NCBI GenBank assembly: GCA_018654575.1
Contig: JABILI010000097.1
Coordinates: 1 to 64,000, forward strand
Direction of reading: 5' to 3'
Source of the DNA: Porticoccaceae bacterium
GTDB lineage: Bacteria; Pseudomonadota; Gammaproteobacteria; Pseudomonadales; Porticoccaceae
Length of the DNA stretch: 64,000 nucleotides
In this document: piece after piece, positions 38,601 to 48,592 of the stretch
How the letters are laid out: each line of letters starts with the position of its first letter
How positions within the stretch are numbered: the first letter of the stretch is position 1
The notes under the pieces: generated by a model
What the model saw: the letters and a program-made list of their open reading frames with translations, nothing else
The model's database searches: none
Told to the model about the DNA's origin: nothing
Position numbers and translations under genes: made by a program

Positions 38601-39149
38601 ATGGGTGATGGTGCAGTTAGTATTATTAGGTTGGTCATTGATCTCTATGCCACCGTGCTGTTAGTGAGACTATTACTACAATTAGTCCAAGCTGATTTTT
38701 TTAACCCCATATCGCAGACGATTTTTAAAGTCACTGCGCCAGTCGTTGAGACATTGCACAAAATATTTCCAACCTTTGGCAGATTTAATACTGCGGCACT
38801 GGTAAGCGCCATTCTGGTTAAGTGGTCTTTCTTTATTATCATGATAGGCTTTGAAAAAGTTTTGGTTGGGCAACTGCCCGCCTATCTGTTTGTCGCGGTA
38901 TTGTCATTATTAGCTAGCTTAATTCAGATTTATTTTTATGGCATCCTTATTCTGGCTATTTCTAGCTGGGTGGGTACCACTAACCACCCGACGGTCCGGG
39001 TCATTAGTCAAATAATCGATCCCTACATGAAGCCCTTTAGAAAGGTGATTCCACCGATCGGCATGATTGACATTTCGCCTATGGTGGCGATATTTGTACT
39101 GATGTTTATTCGAGGCCAAGTATTGCCAGTGCTGAATGGTTTAATCTAA
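38601..39149 (+). CDS. yggT: YggT family membrane protein
   Basis: 182 residues with two copies of the YggT repeat: RLVIDLYATVLLVRLLLQLVQADFFNPISQ and ISSWVGTTNHPTVRVISQIIDPYMKPFRKVIPP. About four membrane helices. The function is poorly defined; homologues are linked to envelope stress and osmotic tolerance. The ATG is preceded by AAGGAG; the track's first residue comes from an adjacent TTG. Confidence 0.9.
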   Translation: MGDGAVSIIRLVIDLYATVLLVRLLLQLVQADFFNPISQTIFKVTAPVVETLHKIFPTFGRFNTAALVSAILVKWSFFIIMIGFEKVLVGQLPAYLFVAVLSLLASLIQIYFYGILILAISSWVGTTNHPTVRVISQIIDPYMKPFRKVIPPIGMIDISPMVAIFVLMFIRGQVLPVLNGLI

Positions 39150-39150
39150 T

Positions 39151-39270
39151 TTTTGCATTCTGACTAGTTATGGCGACGAGCTTAAGGTCCGCCTAAGAGC
39201 TCCGCCGATAGATGGTCAAGCAAACGCTCAATTAATTAACTATTTTAGTCTTATCTCGCAAAGGGTATAA
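39151..39270 (+). pseudogene. Remnant of yggU (DUF167)
   Basis: Directly after yggT, in the place of yggU. One frame reads YGDELKVRLRAPPIDGQANA, matching the heart of DUF167 (E. coli GDEVKVAITAPPVDGQANS), then continues LINYFSLISQRV to a stop. The first about 30 and last about 35 residues of the family are missing, and no start codon or ribosome site serves the fragment. A deletion fossil. Confidence 0.75.
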
Positions 39271-39356
39271 CTAACAATTATGCCTATATTGGGCTAATCT
39301 AATGGTACTCTTCATCTTTAAAATATTCTCGAAACCAAGCCGTTGTTTTTAATACT

Positions 39357-40520
39357 ATGTCACTAGATAGCTCCAGTCCTGACAATTTCCTTAATGCCTG
39401 TGCGTCTCAGACAGCAGTCATAGACAAGCCGCTAGATTTAGTGTGTGGGGCGACTTTACCCTCTCATTCTCTTGTTTTTGAAGCCTACGGAACTCTCAAT
39501 AAAGCGCACAGCAATGCCATTCTTATCTGTCATGCGTTAAGCGGCGACCATCATGCTGCCGGCATTAATGCAGATGGAAAAGTTGGTTGGTGGGACCACT
39601 ACATTGGTCCAGGCAAAGCTATAGATACCACTAAATTCTTTGTCGTATGCCCCAACAACATCGGTAGCTGTTTTGGCAGTACAGGACCGACCTCCACCGA
39701 CCCTGAAACAGGGCAGGCCTATGGCCATAACTTTCCATCAATCCAGGTAAGAGATTGGGTTGAGTCTCAAAAGTATTTGATGGATCACTTAAGGATTGAC
39801 TGCTGGGCCGCGGTTATTGGTGGTAGTTTGGGTGGAATGCAAGCAATGTGCTGGTCGCTGGCCTACCCTGAAAAATTACAACATGCTGTCGTAATCGCTG
39901 CTGCGATGAAATTGTCTGCACAAAATATTGCCTTTAATGAAATTGCTCGTCGTGCCATAAAATCAGATGTTGAATTTAAGAATGGTCATTATTTGGATTA
40001 TCAAACGACTCCAAAACAAGGCCTTGCGCTAGCGCGTATGATTGGGCACTTAACGTATTTGTCTGACGATGCTCTTGGTAGAAAGTTTGGTCGTTTAGTA
40101 AATAATGGTGATTTGGATACGACTGGAAAAACACTGGGTGAATTTGAAGTCGCCAGTTACCTTAATTATCAGGGTGACAAATTCTCTCAGAAATTTGATG
40201 CCAGCAGTTATATTCTGATTACCCAAATGCTCGATCATTTTGACCTGGCCAAAGATTATAATGGCAACGCAGCTGAAGCTTTCAGTCACGCTCAATGTCA
40301 ATTTTTGGTCGTTTCGTTCAGCAGTGATTGGCGATTTTCTCCGCTATGCTCAGAACAAATCACCGATTCTTTGATCAATGCAGGTAAAGCGGTCTCTTAT
40401 ATTAAAATCGAATCTGATCAGGGACACGACGCTTTTCTTTTACCAAACGCACGGTACCAAAAAGCCGTTGGCCTTTATCTCAGTCGAGTTTCCAGTAAGC
40501 TCGAGGAAATCGCTTTATGA
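39357..40520 (+). CDS. metX: Homoserine O-acyltransferase MetX
   Basis: Activates homoserine for methionine synthesis. Alpha/beta hydrolase fold: LICHALSGDHHAAG (oxyanion region), nucleophile in VIGGSLGGMQAMCW, and the late DQGHDAFLL His. 387 residues. MetX proteins paired with MetW in pseudomonads use succinyl-CoA, so the acyl donor may be succinyl rather than acetyl. Overlaps metW by four bases. Confidence 0.94.
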   Translation: MSLDSSSPDNFLNACASQTAVIDKPLDLVCGATLPSHSLVFEAYGTLNKAHSNAILICHALSGDHHAAGINADGKVGWWDHYIGPGKAIDTTKFFVVCPNNIGSCFGSTGPTSTDPETGQAYGHNFPSIQVRDWVESQKYLMDHLRIDCWAAVIGGSLGGMQAMCWSLAYPEKLQHAVVIAAAMKLSAQNIAFNEIARRAIKSDVEFKNGHYLDYQTTPKQGLALARMIGHLTYLSDDALGRKFGRLVNNGDLDTTGKTLGEFEVASYLNYQGDKFSQKFDASSYILITQMLDHFDLAKDYNGNAAEAFSHAQCQFLVVSFSSDWRFSPLCSEQITDSLINAGKAVSYIKIESDQGHDAFLLPNARYQKAVGLYLSRVSSKLEEIAL

Positions 40521-41101
40521 TCCACAACGTCGGCCCTATTGGGGCTTGGATCGAACCTAACTCACGCCTACTTGACCTAGGTTGCGGAGACGGCACGCTG
40601 CTGCGAAAACTAATCGATGATTATCAAGTTCAAGGTTATGGTCTTGAGATTAACCCCGATGCTATTAATCTCTGTATTCAGAAAGGTCTTAACGTCATCG
40701 AGCAAGATCTAAATGGGGGCTTAGAGAACTTCCCCGACAACAGTTTTGAGTCCGTTCTCATGAGCCAAACATTGCAAGCCTTGCGTTATCCTCACTTGGT
40801 ACTCGATGAAATGCTTCGAATCGGTAACCGTTGCATTGTCACCTTCCCTAACTTTGGGCATTGGCAAACGCGCAGTTTTTTAATGCTTCGAGGACGTATG
40901 CCGGTCACAAAACAACTTGCCTATCAATGGTATGACACCCCCAACATACACTTATTTACCTATAAAGATTTCGAAGCACTCTGCTCTGAGCGCTGCATTA
41001 AAATATTAGAAAGAACCTTTGTCGGCAGCCAATTTCTAGGATTAAATAGCCTCTGCCCTAGCCTATTTGCTAAAACAGCGGTTTATCATCTAACAAAATA
41101 A
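40517..41101 (+). CDS. metW: Methionine biosynthesis protein MetW
   Basis: 194-residue SAM-methyltransferase-like protein that partners MetX. Motif I is LLDLGCGDGTLLRKL; MSQTLQALRYPHLVLDEMLRIG and TFPNFGHWQTR are MetW hallmarks. The ATG overlaps the metX stop (ATGA), fitting a two-subunit complex. Confidence 0.93.
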   Translation: MIHNVGPIGAWIEPNSRLLDLGCGDGTLLRKLIDDYQVQGYGLEINPDAINLCIQKGLNVIEQDLNGGLENFPDNSFESVLMSQTLQALRYPHLVLDEMLRIGNRCIVTFPNFGHWQTRSFLMLRGRMPVTKQLAYQWYDTPNIHLFTYKDFEALCSERCIKILERTFVGSQFLGLNSLCPSLFAKTAVYHLTK

Positions 41102-41143
41102 GGCTTTAATAGTTAGGCAATAATTATATCGAGGATCAAACAG

Positions 41144-41581
41144 ATGAAAAGACTTATTCTGGTAGCTTTGCTCCTGGCTATGCCAACGGTGGGACTAGCA
41201 TTTGAAGAAAAGCTATATAAGCAGCATGGAGACTACAAGATTTTTTTTAGTGCCTTTAATAGTTCCTTTATTGACCCCAATATTGCAGTCATAAATAAGA
41301 TTATTAGGGGGCAAGGTAAAGGCATCGTTAATATTGCTGTTATGGAAACCCTAGCAGTTGGCACGCCGGCGACTATTACCGGCCAGGTATTCAATATCTT
41401 GCAACAAAGTCAGACATTAGAATTTGTTGCTATTAAAGAGGAGCAAGCGCTCTATTACCTCGCACCCTTTGAATTTGAAAATGAAGATTATCTAACCTTT
41501 AAGATTACCGTTAAACCTAACAATGGCGAGCCAAGCTACGCCTATGATTTTAAGTTTCAAAAAAAAATGTACCATGACTAA
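41144..41581 (+). CDS. DUF4426 exported protein
   Basis: 145 residues with a signal peptide (MKRLILVALLLAMPTVGLAF) and a beta-rich mature part (YKIFFSAFNSSFIDPNIA). It matches the DUF4426 family that follows metXW in Pseudomonas-like genomes. Function unknown; the context suggests only co-expression. Confidence 0.8.
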   Translation: MKRLILVALLLAMPTVGLAFEEKLYKQHGDYKIFFSAFNSSFIDPNIAVINKIIRGQGKGIVNIAVMETLAVGTPATITGQVFNILQQSQTLEFVAIKEEQALYYLAPFEFENEDYLTFKITVKPNNGEPSYAYDFKFQKKMYHD

Positions 41582-41590
41582 TCAGCAACA

Positions 41591-42205
41591 ATGCGGATGT
41601 TTAAAGTGACCAACCCAAAAAAACTTGTATTAGCCAGCGCCAACCCTGGCAAAATTAAAGAGCTACAAGAACTATTAAGCGGCCTAGGAATTAGCATCAT
41701 TCCCCAAGGCGATTTAAATATTCTAGATATCGAAGAGACAGGTCTAACATTTGTCGAAAATGCCATTCTAAAGGCTAGAAATGCCACGGCGCTTTCAGGC
41801 CTTCCCGCTATTGCCGATGACTCCGGGCTAGAAGTTGATTACCTCCTAGGGGCGCCGGGCATCTACTCTGCGCGCTACTCTGGTGATGGCGCCACTGACG
41901 CGGCCAATCGCGAAAAGCTATTAACAGCATTAACAGATGTTCCCGTCGGTCAGCGCGGCGCTCGCTATCAAGCAGTTATTGTCTATCTTCGTCACGCAGA
42001 AGATCCCACTCCAATTATCTGCCAAGGAACCTGGGAGGGCAGTATCGCTTTCGAACATCGAGGCACTCACGGATTCGGTTATGACCCAATATTCTATGTT
42101 CCAGAAATGGCTTGCCATGCTGCCGAACTAGACAAGCCAACCAAGCATAGTCTTAGCCATCGGGGCAAAGCTATTGACCAATTTTTACAGCAAATGAGCC
42201 TGTGA
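41591..42205 (+). CDS. rdgB: XTP/dITP pyrophosphatase RdgB
   Basis: Removes non-canonical purine triphosphates. Motifs: [69 protein letters not shown] and LSHRGKA. The second Met at 41597 is an alternative start. Overlaps hemW by four bases. Confidence 0.94.
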   Translation: MRMFKVTNPKKLVLASANPGKIKELQELLSGLGISIIPQGDLNILDIEETGLTFVENAILKARNATALSGLPAIADDSGLEVDYLLGAPGIYSARYSGDGATDAANREKLLTALTDVPVGQRGARYQAVIVYLRHAEDPTPIICQGTWEGSIAFEHRGTHGFGYDPIFYVPEMACHAAELDKPTKHSLSHRGKAIDQFLQQMSL

Positions 42206-43338
42206 TTCATTTACCGCCTCTCTCGCTCTACGTCCACATTCCTTGGTGCGTTAAAAAATGTCCTTACTGCGATTTTAACTCCCATGTAGCCAAAGACAAT
42301 ATTCCCGAGCAAGCTTATATTGCCGCCCTAATCGCAGATCTAAAAGCTGATCTGCATTGGGTACAAGGCAGAAAATTACACTCAATTTTTATCGGTGGTG
42401 GTACCCCAAGCCTTTTTTCTGGACCAGCAATCGAGGCCATCTTAGTTGCCGCTGAGGACTTGATAGGATTTGAGTCAGATATTGAGATCACACTAGAAGC
42501 TAATCCCGGAACCTTTGAGCAAAATAAATTCGCTGATTTTTACAGTGCCGGAATTAATCGGCTATCGATTGGGGTACAAAGTTTTAACGATTCACATCTC
42601 AGCCGTCTTGGTAGAATTCATGATGCTAGCCAGGCACTAAGGGCAATTGCCACAGCTCGGTCGGTAGGCTTTGATAATTTTAATATCGACCTGATGCATG
42701 GCTTGCCCAATCAGACTATCAGCCAAGCCGAGACTGACCTCGCGAAGGCCATCGATGCTGGCGCCGTGCATATATCCTGGTACCAATTGACTATTGAGCC
42801 AAATACCGAATTTTTCTCAAGACCACCAGCGTTACCTATTGATGATCGCCTAGCTGATATCCAAAACGCTGGCATGATAATGTTGCAAGAAAATCAGTTT
42901 GAGCAATATGAGGTTTCTGCCTTTTCCCTAAAGGGGAAAAAAGCAGCACACAACATGAACTATTGGCAGTTTGGCGATTATTTGGGTGTCGGTGCAGGTG
43001 CCCACGGAAAGATTAGTCTTCCAGACGAAGAACAAGTGCTTCGAACCACGAAAACCCGACAGCCCGATCATTATTTAGATCGTATTGGGTCTGCTCTCAG
43101 CCAAAGTAACCCAATTAAACCCGATGAAATGACATTAGAATTCATGATGAACGGCTTACGCTTGAAACAAGGCGTATCTATCGACTATTTCATGGCTAGG
43201 ACAGGGATAGATCCTAAATCTATTCGAAAAGCGACTAGTCATTTAGAATCTATGGGGTTACTAGAACCGAATTCTGATCACTATCGCACGACTCCCCTGG
43301 GTTATCAGTTTTTGAATACTGTATTGCAATCGTTCTGA
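42202..43338 (+). CDS. hemW: Radical SAM heme chaperone HemW
   Basis: 4Fe-4S radical SAM protein of the HemN/HemW family. CX3CX2C cluster motif in [25 protein letters not shown], and the C-terminal HemN domain. It lacks the N-terminal extension of true coproporphyrinogen dehydrogenases (378 residues), so HemW is the better call. GTG start overlapping the rdgB stop. Confidence 0.92.
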   Translation: MIHLPPLSLYVHIPWCVKKCPYCDFNSHVAKDNIPEQAYIAALIADLKADLHWVQGRKLHSIFIGGGTPSLFSGPAIEAILVAAEDLIGFESDIEITLEANPGTFEQNKFADFYSAGINRLSIGVQSFNDSHLSRLGRIHDASQALRAIATARSVGFDNFNIDLMHGLPNQTISQAETDLAKAIDAGAVHISWYQLTIEPNTEFFSRPPALPIDDRLADIQNAGMIMLQENQFEQYEVSAFSLKGKKAAHNMNYWQFGDYLGVGAGAHGKISLPDEEQVLRTTKTRQPDHYLDRIGSALSQSNPIKPDEMTLEFMMNGLRLKQGVSIDYFMARTGIDPKSIRKATSHLESMGLLEPNSDHYRTTPLGYQFLNTVLQSF

Positions 43339-43455
43339 AGTAGTTTTAAAAGGTATCCCCGCGTAAAAATAGGAGTGTTGTCTTGCCCAGTGAGCAAAGG
43401 GCTGCCCTTTTGGGTATCAAGCCAATTTGCACGAAGATATCGTCCAATTTCTGTT

Positions 43456-43486
43456 AATGGAGTTCGTCAGTCTCCATTTTAATTTT
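43456..43486 (+). terminator. Probable terminator downstream of hemW
   Basis: Stem AATGGAG/CTCCATT with a nine-base loop, followed by TTAATTTT, about 120 bp after hemW. A second weak hairpin AAAGGG/CCCTTT lies around 43395. Plausible end of the yggS-to-hemW transcript. Confidence 0.45.
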
Positions 43487-43507
43487 CCGGTCAACTATGC
43501 ATATTAT

Positions 43508-43537
43508 TTGAAGCCCAAGCAAAGTCGGTGGTATGAT
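43508..43537 (+). promoter_or_regulatory. Sigma-70-like promoter for trxA
   Basis: TTGAAG and TATGAT separated by 18 bases, 53 bp ahead of the trxA ATG. Seen by eye only. Confidence 0.5.
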
Positions 43538-43590
43538 CATCATCTGATCGGCATATCGCTGTTAAAATACCCATTTGGAGAACTCACTCA

Positions 43591-43917
43591 ATGAGCGAGA
43601 ATATTGTTCACGTCACTGATGCCAGCTTTGAAGCTGATGTCTTACAGTCTGAAACCCCTGCTATGGTTGACTTCTGGGCTGAGTGGTGCGGTCCCTGCAA
43701 AATGATTGCACCAATCCTCAGTGAGGTTGCAGACGAATACGCAGGCAAGATAAAGATATGTAAAGTCGATGTAGACAGCAATCCTGAGACTGCCGCTAAA
43801 TTTAATGTTCGCGGGATTCCAACTCTGCTCGTGTTTAAAAACGGAACCGTAGAAGCAACCAAAGTGGGGGCTCTATCTAAAAGCCAATTAGTCGAATTCG
43901 TTGATGGTTTAGTGTAA
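43591..43917 (+). CDS. trxA: Thioredoxin 1
   Basis: 108-residue thioredoxin with active site [14 protein letters not shown] and the cis-proline RGIPTL. General disulfide reductant and the cytosolic electron donor to DsbD, which is also in this window. GGAG nine or more bases before the ATG. Followed by rho, the usual trxA-rho order. Confidence 0.97.
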   Translation: MSENIVHVTDASFEADVLQSETPAMVDFWAEWCGPCKMIAPILSEVADEYAGKIKICKVDVDSNPETAAKFNVRGIPTLLVFKNGTVEATKVGALSKSQLVEFVDGLV

Positions 43918-44135
43918 ATATCATTTGGCCCTAGTTCACTGGGCCCAAAATATTTCCTTGCGCTTTCTATGATCATCGCTATACTCAAGCTCTAAGAACA
44001 AATTCCAGCCGCATCTGACGTCTCTAAACATAACCCTTTGCGCCGACCAGGCTTTTAAATCATTCATTCCTAAAACTAGCTATCCGCTAAAATTCCGCAA
44101 TTTATTTGCTTAACAAACCTAAAAATAACCTATCT

Positions 44136-45395
44136 ATGAACCTTTCAGAACTAAAGCACAAACCTATTCCCGAACTACTAGAAATGACAAAGGCCTTAGG
44201 CCTCGACAACCTAGCTCGTTCCCGAAAAAATGACATTATCTTTGCCCTACTTAAAAAGCACGCTAAAGGCGGTGAAGATATTTATGGCGATGGGGTGCTT
44301 GAAATTCTCCCTGATGGTTTTGGATTTTTACGTTCCTCAGACGCATCTTACTTAGCTGGCGCAGATGATATTTATGTATCACCAAGCCAGATAAGACGCT
44401 TTAACCTGCGCACCGGCGATGCTATCTCGGGAAAAATAAGACCTCCAAAAGATGGCGAACGCTATTTCGCGATGCTTAAAGTAGATACGATTAACTACGA
44501 TGCTCCTGAAAACGCACGCAACAAAATTCTTTTCACCAACCTAACCCCGCTATTCCCAGATGAACGTCTAACACTAGAAGCGGGTAACGGATCTTCGGAA
44601 GACCTTACAGGGCGTATTATTGATCTCATATCTCCGATTGGTAAGGGCCAGCGAGGCTTGATTGTTGCACCGCCGAAAGCGGGTAAAACTATTATGATGC
44701 AGAATATCGCTCAGTCGATTGTTCGCAACAATCCAGAGTGCTACATCATGGTGCTATTGATTGATGAGCGTCCTGAAGAAGTCACCGAAATGCAGCGCAC
44801 TGTGCGCGGTGAAGTGATCGCCTCCACCTTTGATGAGCCACCGACTCGCCACGTGCAAGTTGCTGAAATGGTCATTGAAAAAGCTAAGCGTTTAGTCGAG
44901 CACAAGAAGGATGTAGTTATCCTGCTAGACTCAATCACACGTCTAGCACGCGCCTATAACACTGTAATCCCATCATCAGGTAAGGTGCTTACAGGTGGTG
45001 TTGATGCTAATGCTCTGGAAAAGCCTAAGCGTTTCTTCGGTGCTGCACGTAACATTGAATTCGGCGGTAGCTTAACCATCATCGCTACTGCACTGGTGGA
45101 GACTGGATCCAAGATGGACGAAGTCATCTACGAAGAATTCAAAGGCACAGGTAACATGGAATTAATTCTCGATCGTAAGATCGCAGAAAAACGTGTTTAC
45201 CCGGCGATCAATATTCGTCGCTCTGGTACACGTCGTGAAGAGCTGTTGATTGAAGAATCAGAACTGCAACGCATATGGATTCTGCGCAAACTCCTCCATG
45301 ATATGGAAGATATAGGTGCTGCAGAATTTATGGTTGAGAAACTTAAAGGATTCAAAAACAACACCGAATTCTTTGGCGCCATGAAACGTAAGTAA
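44136..45395 (+). CDS. rho: Transcription termination factor Rho
   Basis: Hexameric RNA helicase that ends transcripts. The ATG at 44136 gives [15 protein letters not shown] and 419 residues, the standard size; the track start adds ten residues. OB-fold RNA-binding domain [17 protein letters not shown], Walker A in [12 protein letters not shown], Walker B near [18 protein letters not shown]-loop region [10 protein letters not shown]-like ([11 protein letters not shown]). Often autoregulated through its leader; no attenuator was identified here. Confidence 0.97.
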   Translation: MNLSELKHKPIPELLEMTKALGLDNLARSRKNDIIFALLKKHAKGGEDIYGDGVLEILPDGFGFLRSSDASYLAGADDIYVSPSQIRRFNLRTGDAISGKIRPPKDGERYFAMLKVDTINYDAPENARNKILFTNLTPLFPDERLTLEAGNGSSEDLTGRIIDLISPIGKGQRGLIVAPPKAGKTIMMQNIAQSIVRNNPECYIMVLLIDERPEEVTEMQRTVRGEVIASTFDEPPTRHVQVAEMVIEKAKRLVEHKKDVVILLDSITRLARAYNTVIPSSGKVLTGGVDANALEKPKRFFGAARNIEFGGSLTIIATALVETGSKMDEVIYEEFKGTGNMELILDRKIAEKRVYPAINIRRSGTRREELLIEESELQRIWILRKLLHDMEDIGAAEFMVEKLKGFKNNTEFFGAMKRK

Positions 45396-45429
45396 CAATC
45401 TCTAAGCAGAGATATCGAGTACATCGACT

Positions 45430-46899
45430 ATGAAAAGCGCTGATCTTCGCGACTTCATCGCTCTTCTCGAACAACGGGGAGAGCTGGTGCGTATCAGCCA
45501 AGAAGTCGACCCCTATTTAGAAATGACCGAGATCAGCGACCGTACACTGCGCGCAAAAGGTCCGGCTCTGCTGTTCGAAAACCCTAAAGGCTATAACGTT
45601 CCCGTATTGTGTAATCTATTCGGCACCCCCGAACGAGTTGCTTTAGGTATGGGGCAAGAAAATGTTAGCGCCCTTCGTGATATTGGCGAACTACTGGCCT
45701 TTTTGAAAGAGCCCGAACCACCCAAAGGTTTGTTAGACTTGTGGGAGAAACGCCACGACTTTAAGCAAGTACTTAATATGCCGGTCAAGGTGGTGAAAAA
45801 GGCCCCCTGCCAGCAAATCGTACTTGAAGGTGATCAGGTTGACCTTGATAAACTACCCATTCAGACCTGCTGGCCCGGCGATGCCGCGCCGCTCATTACT
45901 TGGGCCTTGGCGATAACTCGCGGTCCAGAAAAAGAGCGGCAAAATCTTGGCATTTATCGTATGCAAAAGATCGCTAAAAACAAACTGATCATGCGCTGGC
46001 TGGCTCACCGTGGCGGTGCACTGGACTATCGTGATTTTCAAAAGAAAAACCCTGGCAAACCTTACCCTGTAGCCATTGCTTTGGGTGCTGATCCAGCAAC
46101 AACATTGGGTGCAGTAACGCCTGTGCCAGACACGCTATCTGAATACGCGTTTGCCGGCCTGTTGCGTGGCGAAAAAACTCAGGTGGTCACATGCCTTGGA
46201 AGTGATTTGCAAGTGCCTGCCACTGCCGAATACATTCTTGAAGGCTTTTTGCATGGCGATGAAGCTGATGAAGGGCCCTTTGGCGATCACACTGGCTACT
46301 ACAACGAGGTAGAGCCGTTTCCGATATTTACCATCGATCGTATTACTCATCGTGAAAATCCTATTTATCACAGTACCTATACTGGCCGCCCGCCAGATGA
46401 ACCGGCTATTTTGGGCGTCGCATTAAACGAAGTATTCGTGCCTATCCTGAAAAAGCAGTTTCCTGAGATTGTCGACTTTTACCTACCACCTGAAGGCTGC
46501 TCGTATCGTATCGCTGTGGTCAGCATGAAAAAGCAATACCCCGGTCACGCTAAGCGAGTAATGATGGGAGTTTGGTCATTCCTACGGCAATTTATGTATA
46601 CCAAATTTGTGATCGTTACCGATGATGATATCGACGTGCGCAACTGGGAAGATGTTATTTGGGCGATGACCACGCGGATGGATCCAGTGCGGGACACAGT
46701 CATGATTGAAAACACCCCCATCGACTATCTTGATTTTGCCTCACCCGTGTCGGGTCTCGGCTCTAAAATGGGGATGGATGCCACCAATAAAATGCCCGGA
46801 GAAACCGACCGTGAATGGGGTGAACCTATCGCGATGGATGATAAGGTCAAGCAACGTGTGGATGATCTTTGGAACGAACTTGGTATCGATAAAATATAA
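45430..46899 (+). CDS. ubiD: 4-hydroxy-3-polyprenylbenzoate decarboxylase UbiD
   Basis: Prenylated-FMN decarboxylase in ubiquinone synthesis. 489 residues. Conserved segments: [25 protein letters not shown] (prFMN/metal region), [14 protein letters not shown] with the catalytic acidic residues, and [10 protein letters not shown]. No ubiX, its cofactor-making partner, is in the window. Confidence 0.94.
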   Translation: MKSADLRDFIALLEQRGELVRISQEVDPYLEMTEISDRTLRAKGPALLFENPKGYNVPVLCNLFGTPERVALGMGQENVSALRDIGELLAFLKEPEPPKGLLDLWEKRHDFKQVLNMPVKVVKKAPCQQIVLEGDQVDLDKLPIQTCWPGDAAPLITWALAITRGPEKERQNLGIYRMQKIAKNKLIMRWLAHRGGALDYRDFQKKNPGKPYPVAIALGADPATTLGAVTPVPDTLSEYAFAGLLRGEKTQVVTCLGSDLQVPATAEYILEGFLHGDEADEGPFGDHTGYYNEVEPFPIFTIDRITHRENPIYHSTYTGRPPDEPAILGVALNEVFVPILKKQFPEIVDFYLPPEGCSYRIAVVSMKKQYPGHAKRVMMGVWSFLRQFMYTKFVIVTDDDIDVRNWEDVIWAMTTRMDPVRDTVMIENTPIDYLDFASPVSGLGSKMGMDATNKMPGETDREWGEPIAMDDKVKQRVDDLWNELGIDKI

Positions 46900-46965
46900 A
46901 AATTTTGTCAGCTTAAACTGTGTGCTTCTGCAGTTCCGCACTAACACACAGCCTATATCATGGGC

Positions 46966-47685
46966 TTAGGCTCGTGATTCCATGGCGCTTTTGAAATTAA
47001 ATAACATCGCAACGATAGCAATTATCAGCAACACGGCCGGGGCGCTAACGCTATATTCAATATCTACTGGATCGATATTTCCAAGCAACAATGCCAGAAA
47101 AATACCATGGTAGATAATGCCAAAGGCACCAAGGCATACAGCCGAAATTTTAGCGCTCAAGGTAGGTCCGTAGAGGGGGCCTGCTGCCAGCAAAGCAAAG
47201 ACCGCGTACAACCAGAATCCTAAATAGTCAAAAGACGTGTACAACGAATAAGGTACGGAGACGTTTAATATGAGAAGTAATGCATCCGCCATTTGAGCGC
47301 TACCGCCTCCTGTAGAAATCATATCCGCCAGCATCGGTATAGTCCAAACCGCAATAAACTTAGGAATAATGAAGGCCATAACACTCATCGCCACTACGAC
47401 TGCGGCGATTATGCCTCGCAATGGGTTGTTGCGGGAAACTTGCCATGCAATACAAAAAAAGACGCCTGATGAGCTAAGCATAAAGACGATCTGATTAGCC
47501 CAGCCCAAAATAAAAGCGCCTCTATTAGTCGTCAACCAAGCAACTCGATCCGCATGGTCTGCCCCAAATCCGCCTGGGGCATCTAGTGGTAAAAATCCAG
47601 ATACCACGGCTACGATAATCGTAGTGATAGCTGACCAAAAGCCAAGCCTGTTGATTTGGTGATCGAGTGAAACAGTTGTACTCAT
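46966..47685 (-). CDS. Six-helix integral membrane protein, function unknown, in TetR regulon
   Basis: 239 residues, about six or seven hydrophobic helices (from FWSAITTIIVAVVSGFLPL through LLIIAIVAMLFNF). I do not recognise the family with certainty. The second of two adjacent ATGs is best spaced from AGGAG. A perfect 16-bp palindrome lies about 110 bp upstream. A truncated relative (same SFDYLGFWLYAVF core) occurs at 50576. Its shared operator with the flavoprotein gene suggests a partner or transporter role, which is inference. Confidence 0.7.
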   Translation of the reverse strand: MSTTVSLDHQINRLGFWSAITTIIVAVVSGFLPLDAPGGFGADHADRVAWLTTNRGAFILGWANQIVFMLSSSGVFFCIAWQVSRNNPLRGIIAAVVVAMSVMAFIIPKFIAVWTIPMLADMISTGGGSAQMADALLLILNVSVPYSLYTSFDYLGFWLYAVFALLAAGPLYGPTLSAKISAVCLGAFGIIYHGIFLALLLGNIDPVDIEYSVSAPAVLLIIAIVAMLFNFKSAMESRA

Positions 47686-47796
47686 CATCTTCTCCTAAAT
47701 GTAATAAAAAAACCTTTGAGTAAGCCTGCATCACTAGAGCATGACTACTAGTCTTTGTACTTAAGACAGCAAACTCGAATAAGTATCACACTAAAC

Positions 47797-47812
47797 CATG
47801 TCATATGACATG
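47797..47812. promoter_or_regulatory. TetR operator site A (CATGTCATATGACATG)
   Basis: Perfect 16-bp inverted repeat between the membrane protein gene and tetR. On the minus strand it follows TTTACA, a possible -35, so binding would block the membrane protein promoter. Same half-sites and spacing as sites at 48512 and 50519. Confidence 0.75.
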
Positions 47813-47931
47813 TAAAGTGTTGTGCGATTTAATCGGATTTTCCCTACTTCATTCTTGTCGCTGCGACAGGTAAATTAAAACAAGGCAGTGGAGCTTCTCG
47901 GCGAGCCGCTATGGCAAGACCGACTTTATAT

Positions 47932-48489
47932 TCATTTTTTATACTTGTCCTGGATAAACTCCCTAACGAGCTCAAAGACAGTCGTATTTTCATCCGACCA
48001 AGGTCTGCCCTTACCAACAAACAATGTTGTCCCTTCTACCATAGACATTATTAAAAGTGCGTCAGCACGAGGTGCGGTGCTTCCACTACGCTCCAGACTT
48101 TTCTCGAACACTTGAATATAGTCTCTGTAGAGGTCATCAACCAAATCCGCCACTAACGGCTCAACCAGCATCATTCCCCAGAGTTGCGGCCACAGCCTAT
48201 CCTCCTGAAATAGGCCCTCGACAGGATCAGTCAGCAGAAACGTCAACAGTTCATCAATGTCTAGGGCGTCGACATCTGGGCTCACTAGTTCAAAAGTCTT
48301 TTTATACTCAGCGGTAATATAAGCAACTAAAGCACGCAGCATGACCTCCCGTGTTCGAAAATGGTACTGCAGAGCGCCTAGTTTGATACCACTTTCACGA
48401 GCCAGGGCGCGCATAGTTAAACTACCATAGCCAGAATCAGCGATAATTTTGATCGCTGTCTGCAGTATTTGAAGCTTACGCTCACTCAT
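47932..48489 (-). CDS. TetR-family transcriptional regulator
   Basis: 185 residues from the ATG at 48489. N-terminal HTH: ILQTAIKIIADSGYGSLTMRALARESGIKLGALQYHFRTREVMLRAL. The C-terminal ligand domain (about 70-185) is unassigned. The track start at 48519 would lie next to the operator and adds ten residues. It has its own copy of the palindrome 22 bp upstream, so it is probably autorepressed and controls the flanking genes. The inducer is unknown; a polyamine or amine is a reasonable guess from the neighbour. Confidence 0.85.
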   Translation of the reverse strand: MSERKLQILQTAIKIIADSGYGSLTMRALARESGIKLGALQYHFRTREVMLRALVAYITAEYKKTFELVSPDVDALDIDELLTFLLTDPVEGLFQEDRLWPQLWGMMLVEPLVADLVDDLYRDYIQVFEKSLERSGSTAPRADALLIMSMVEGTTLFVGKGRPWSDENTTVFELVREFIQDKYKK

Positions 48490-48511
48490 AGAGATTTCCC
48501 TAAAGTATTGA

Positions 48512-48527
48512 CATGTCAACAGACATG
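48512..48527. promoter_or_regulatory. TetR operator site C (CATGTCAACAGACATG)
   Basis: Same CATGTC-N4-GACATG arrangement, 22 bp upstream of the tetR ATG. The minus strand reads TTGACA across it, so it overlaps a possible -35 box. Supports autoregulation. Confidence 0.75.
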
Positions 48528-48592
48528 CTTGATGCGGTACTTCCTACTAAACTGAACCGTTTGTGGTCTTACTCGTTCTCTGCCACAACATG

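Noticed and set aside
40378-40560. 60-codon ORF overlapping metX and metW
   Set aside because: Alternate frame of metX with no ribosome site; metX and metW themselves are clear.
43926-43956. GGCCC/GGGCC hairpin after trxA
   Set aside because: The stem is mismatched and there is no T tract, so a terminator is not supported.
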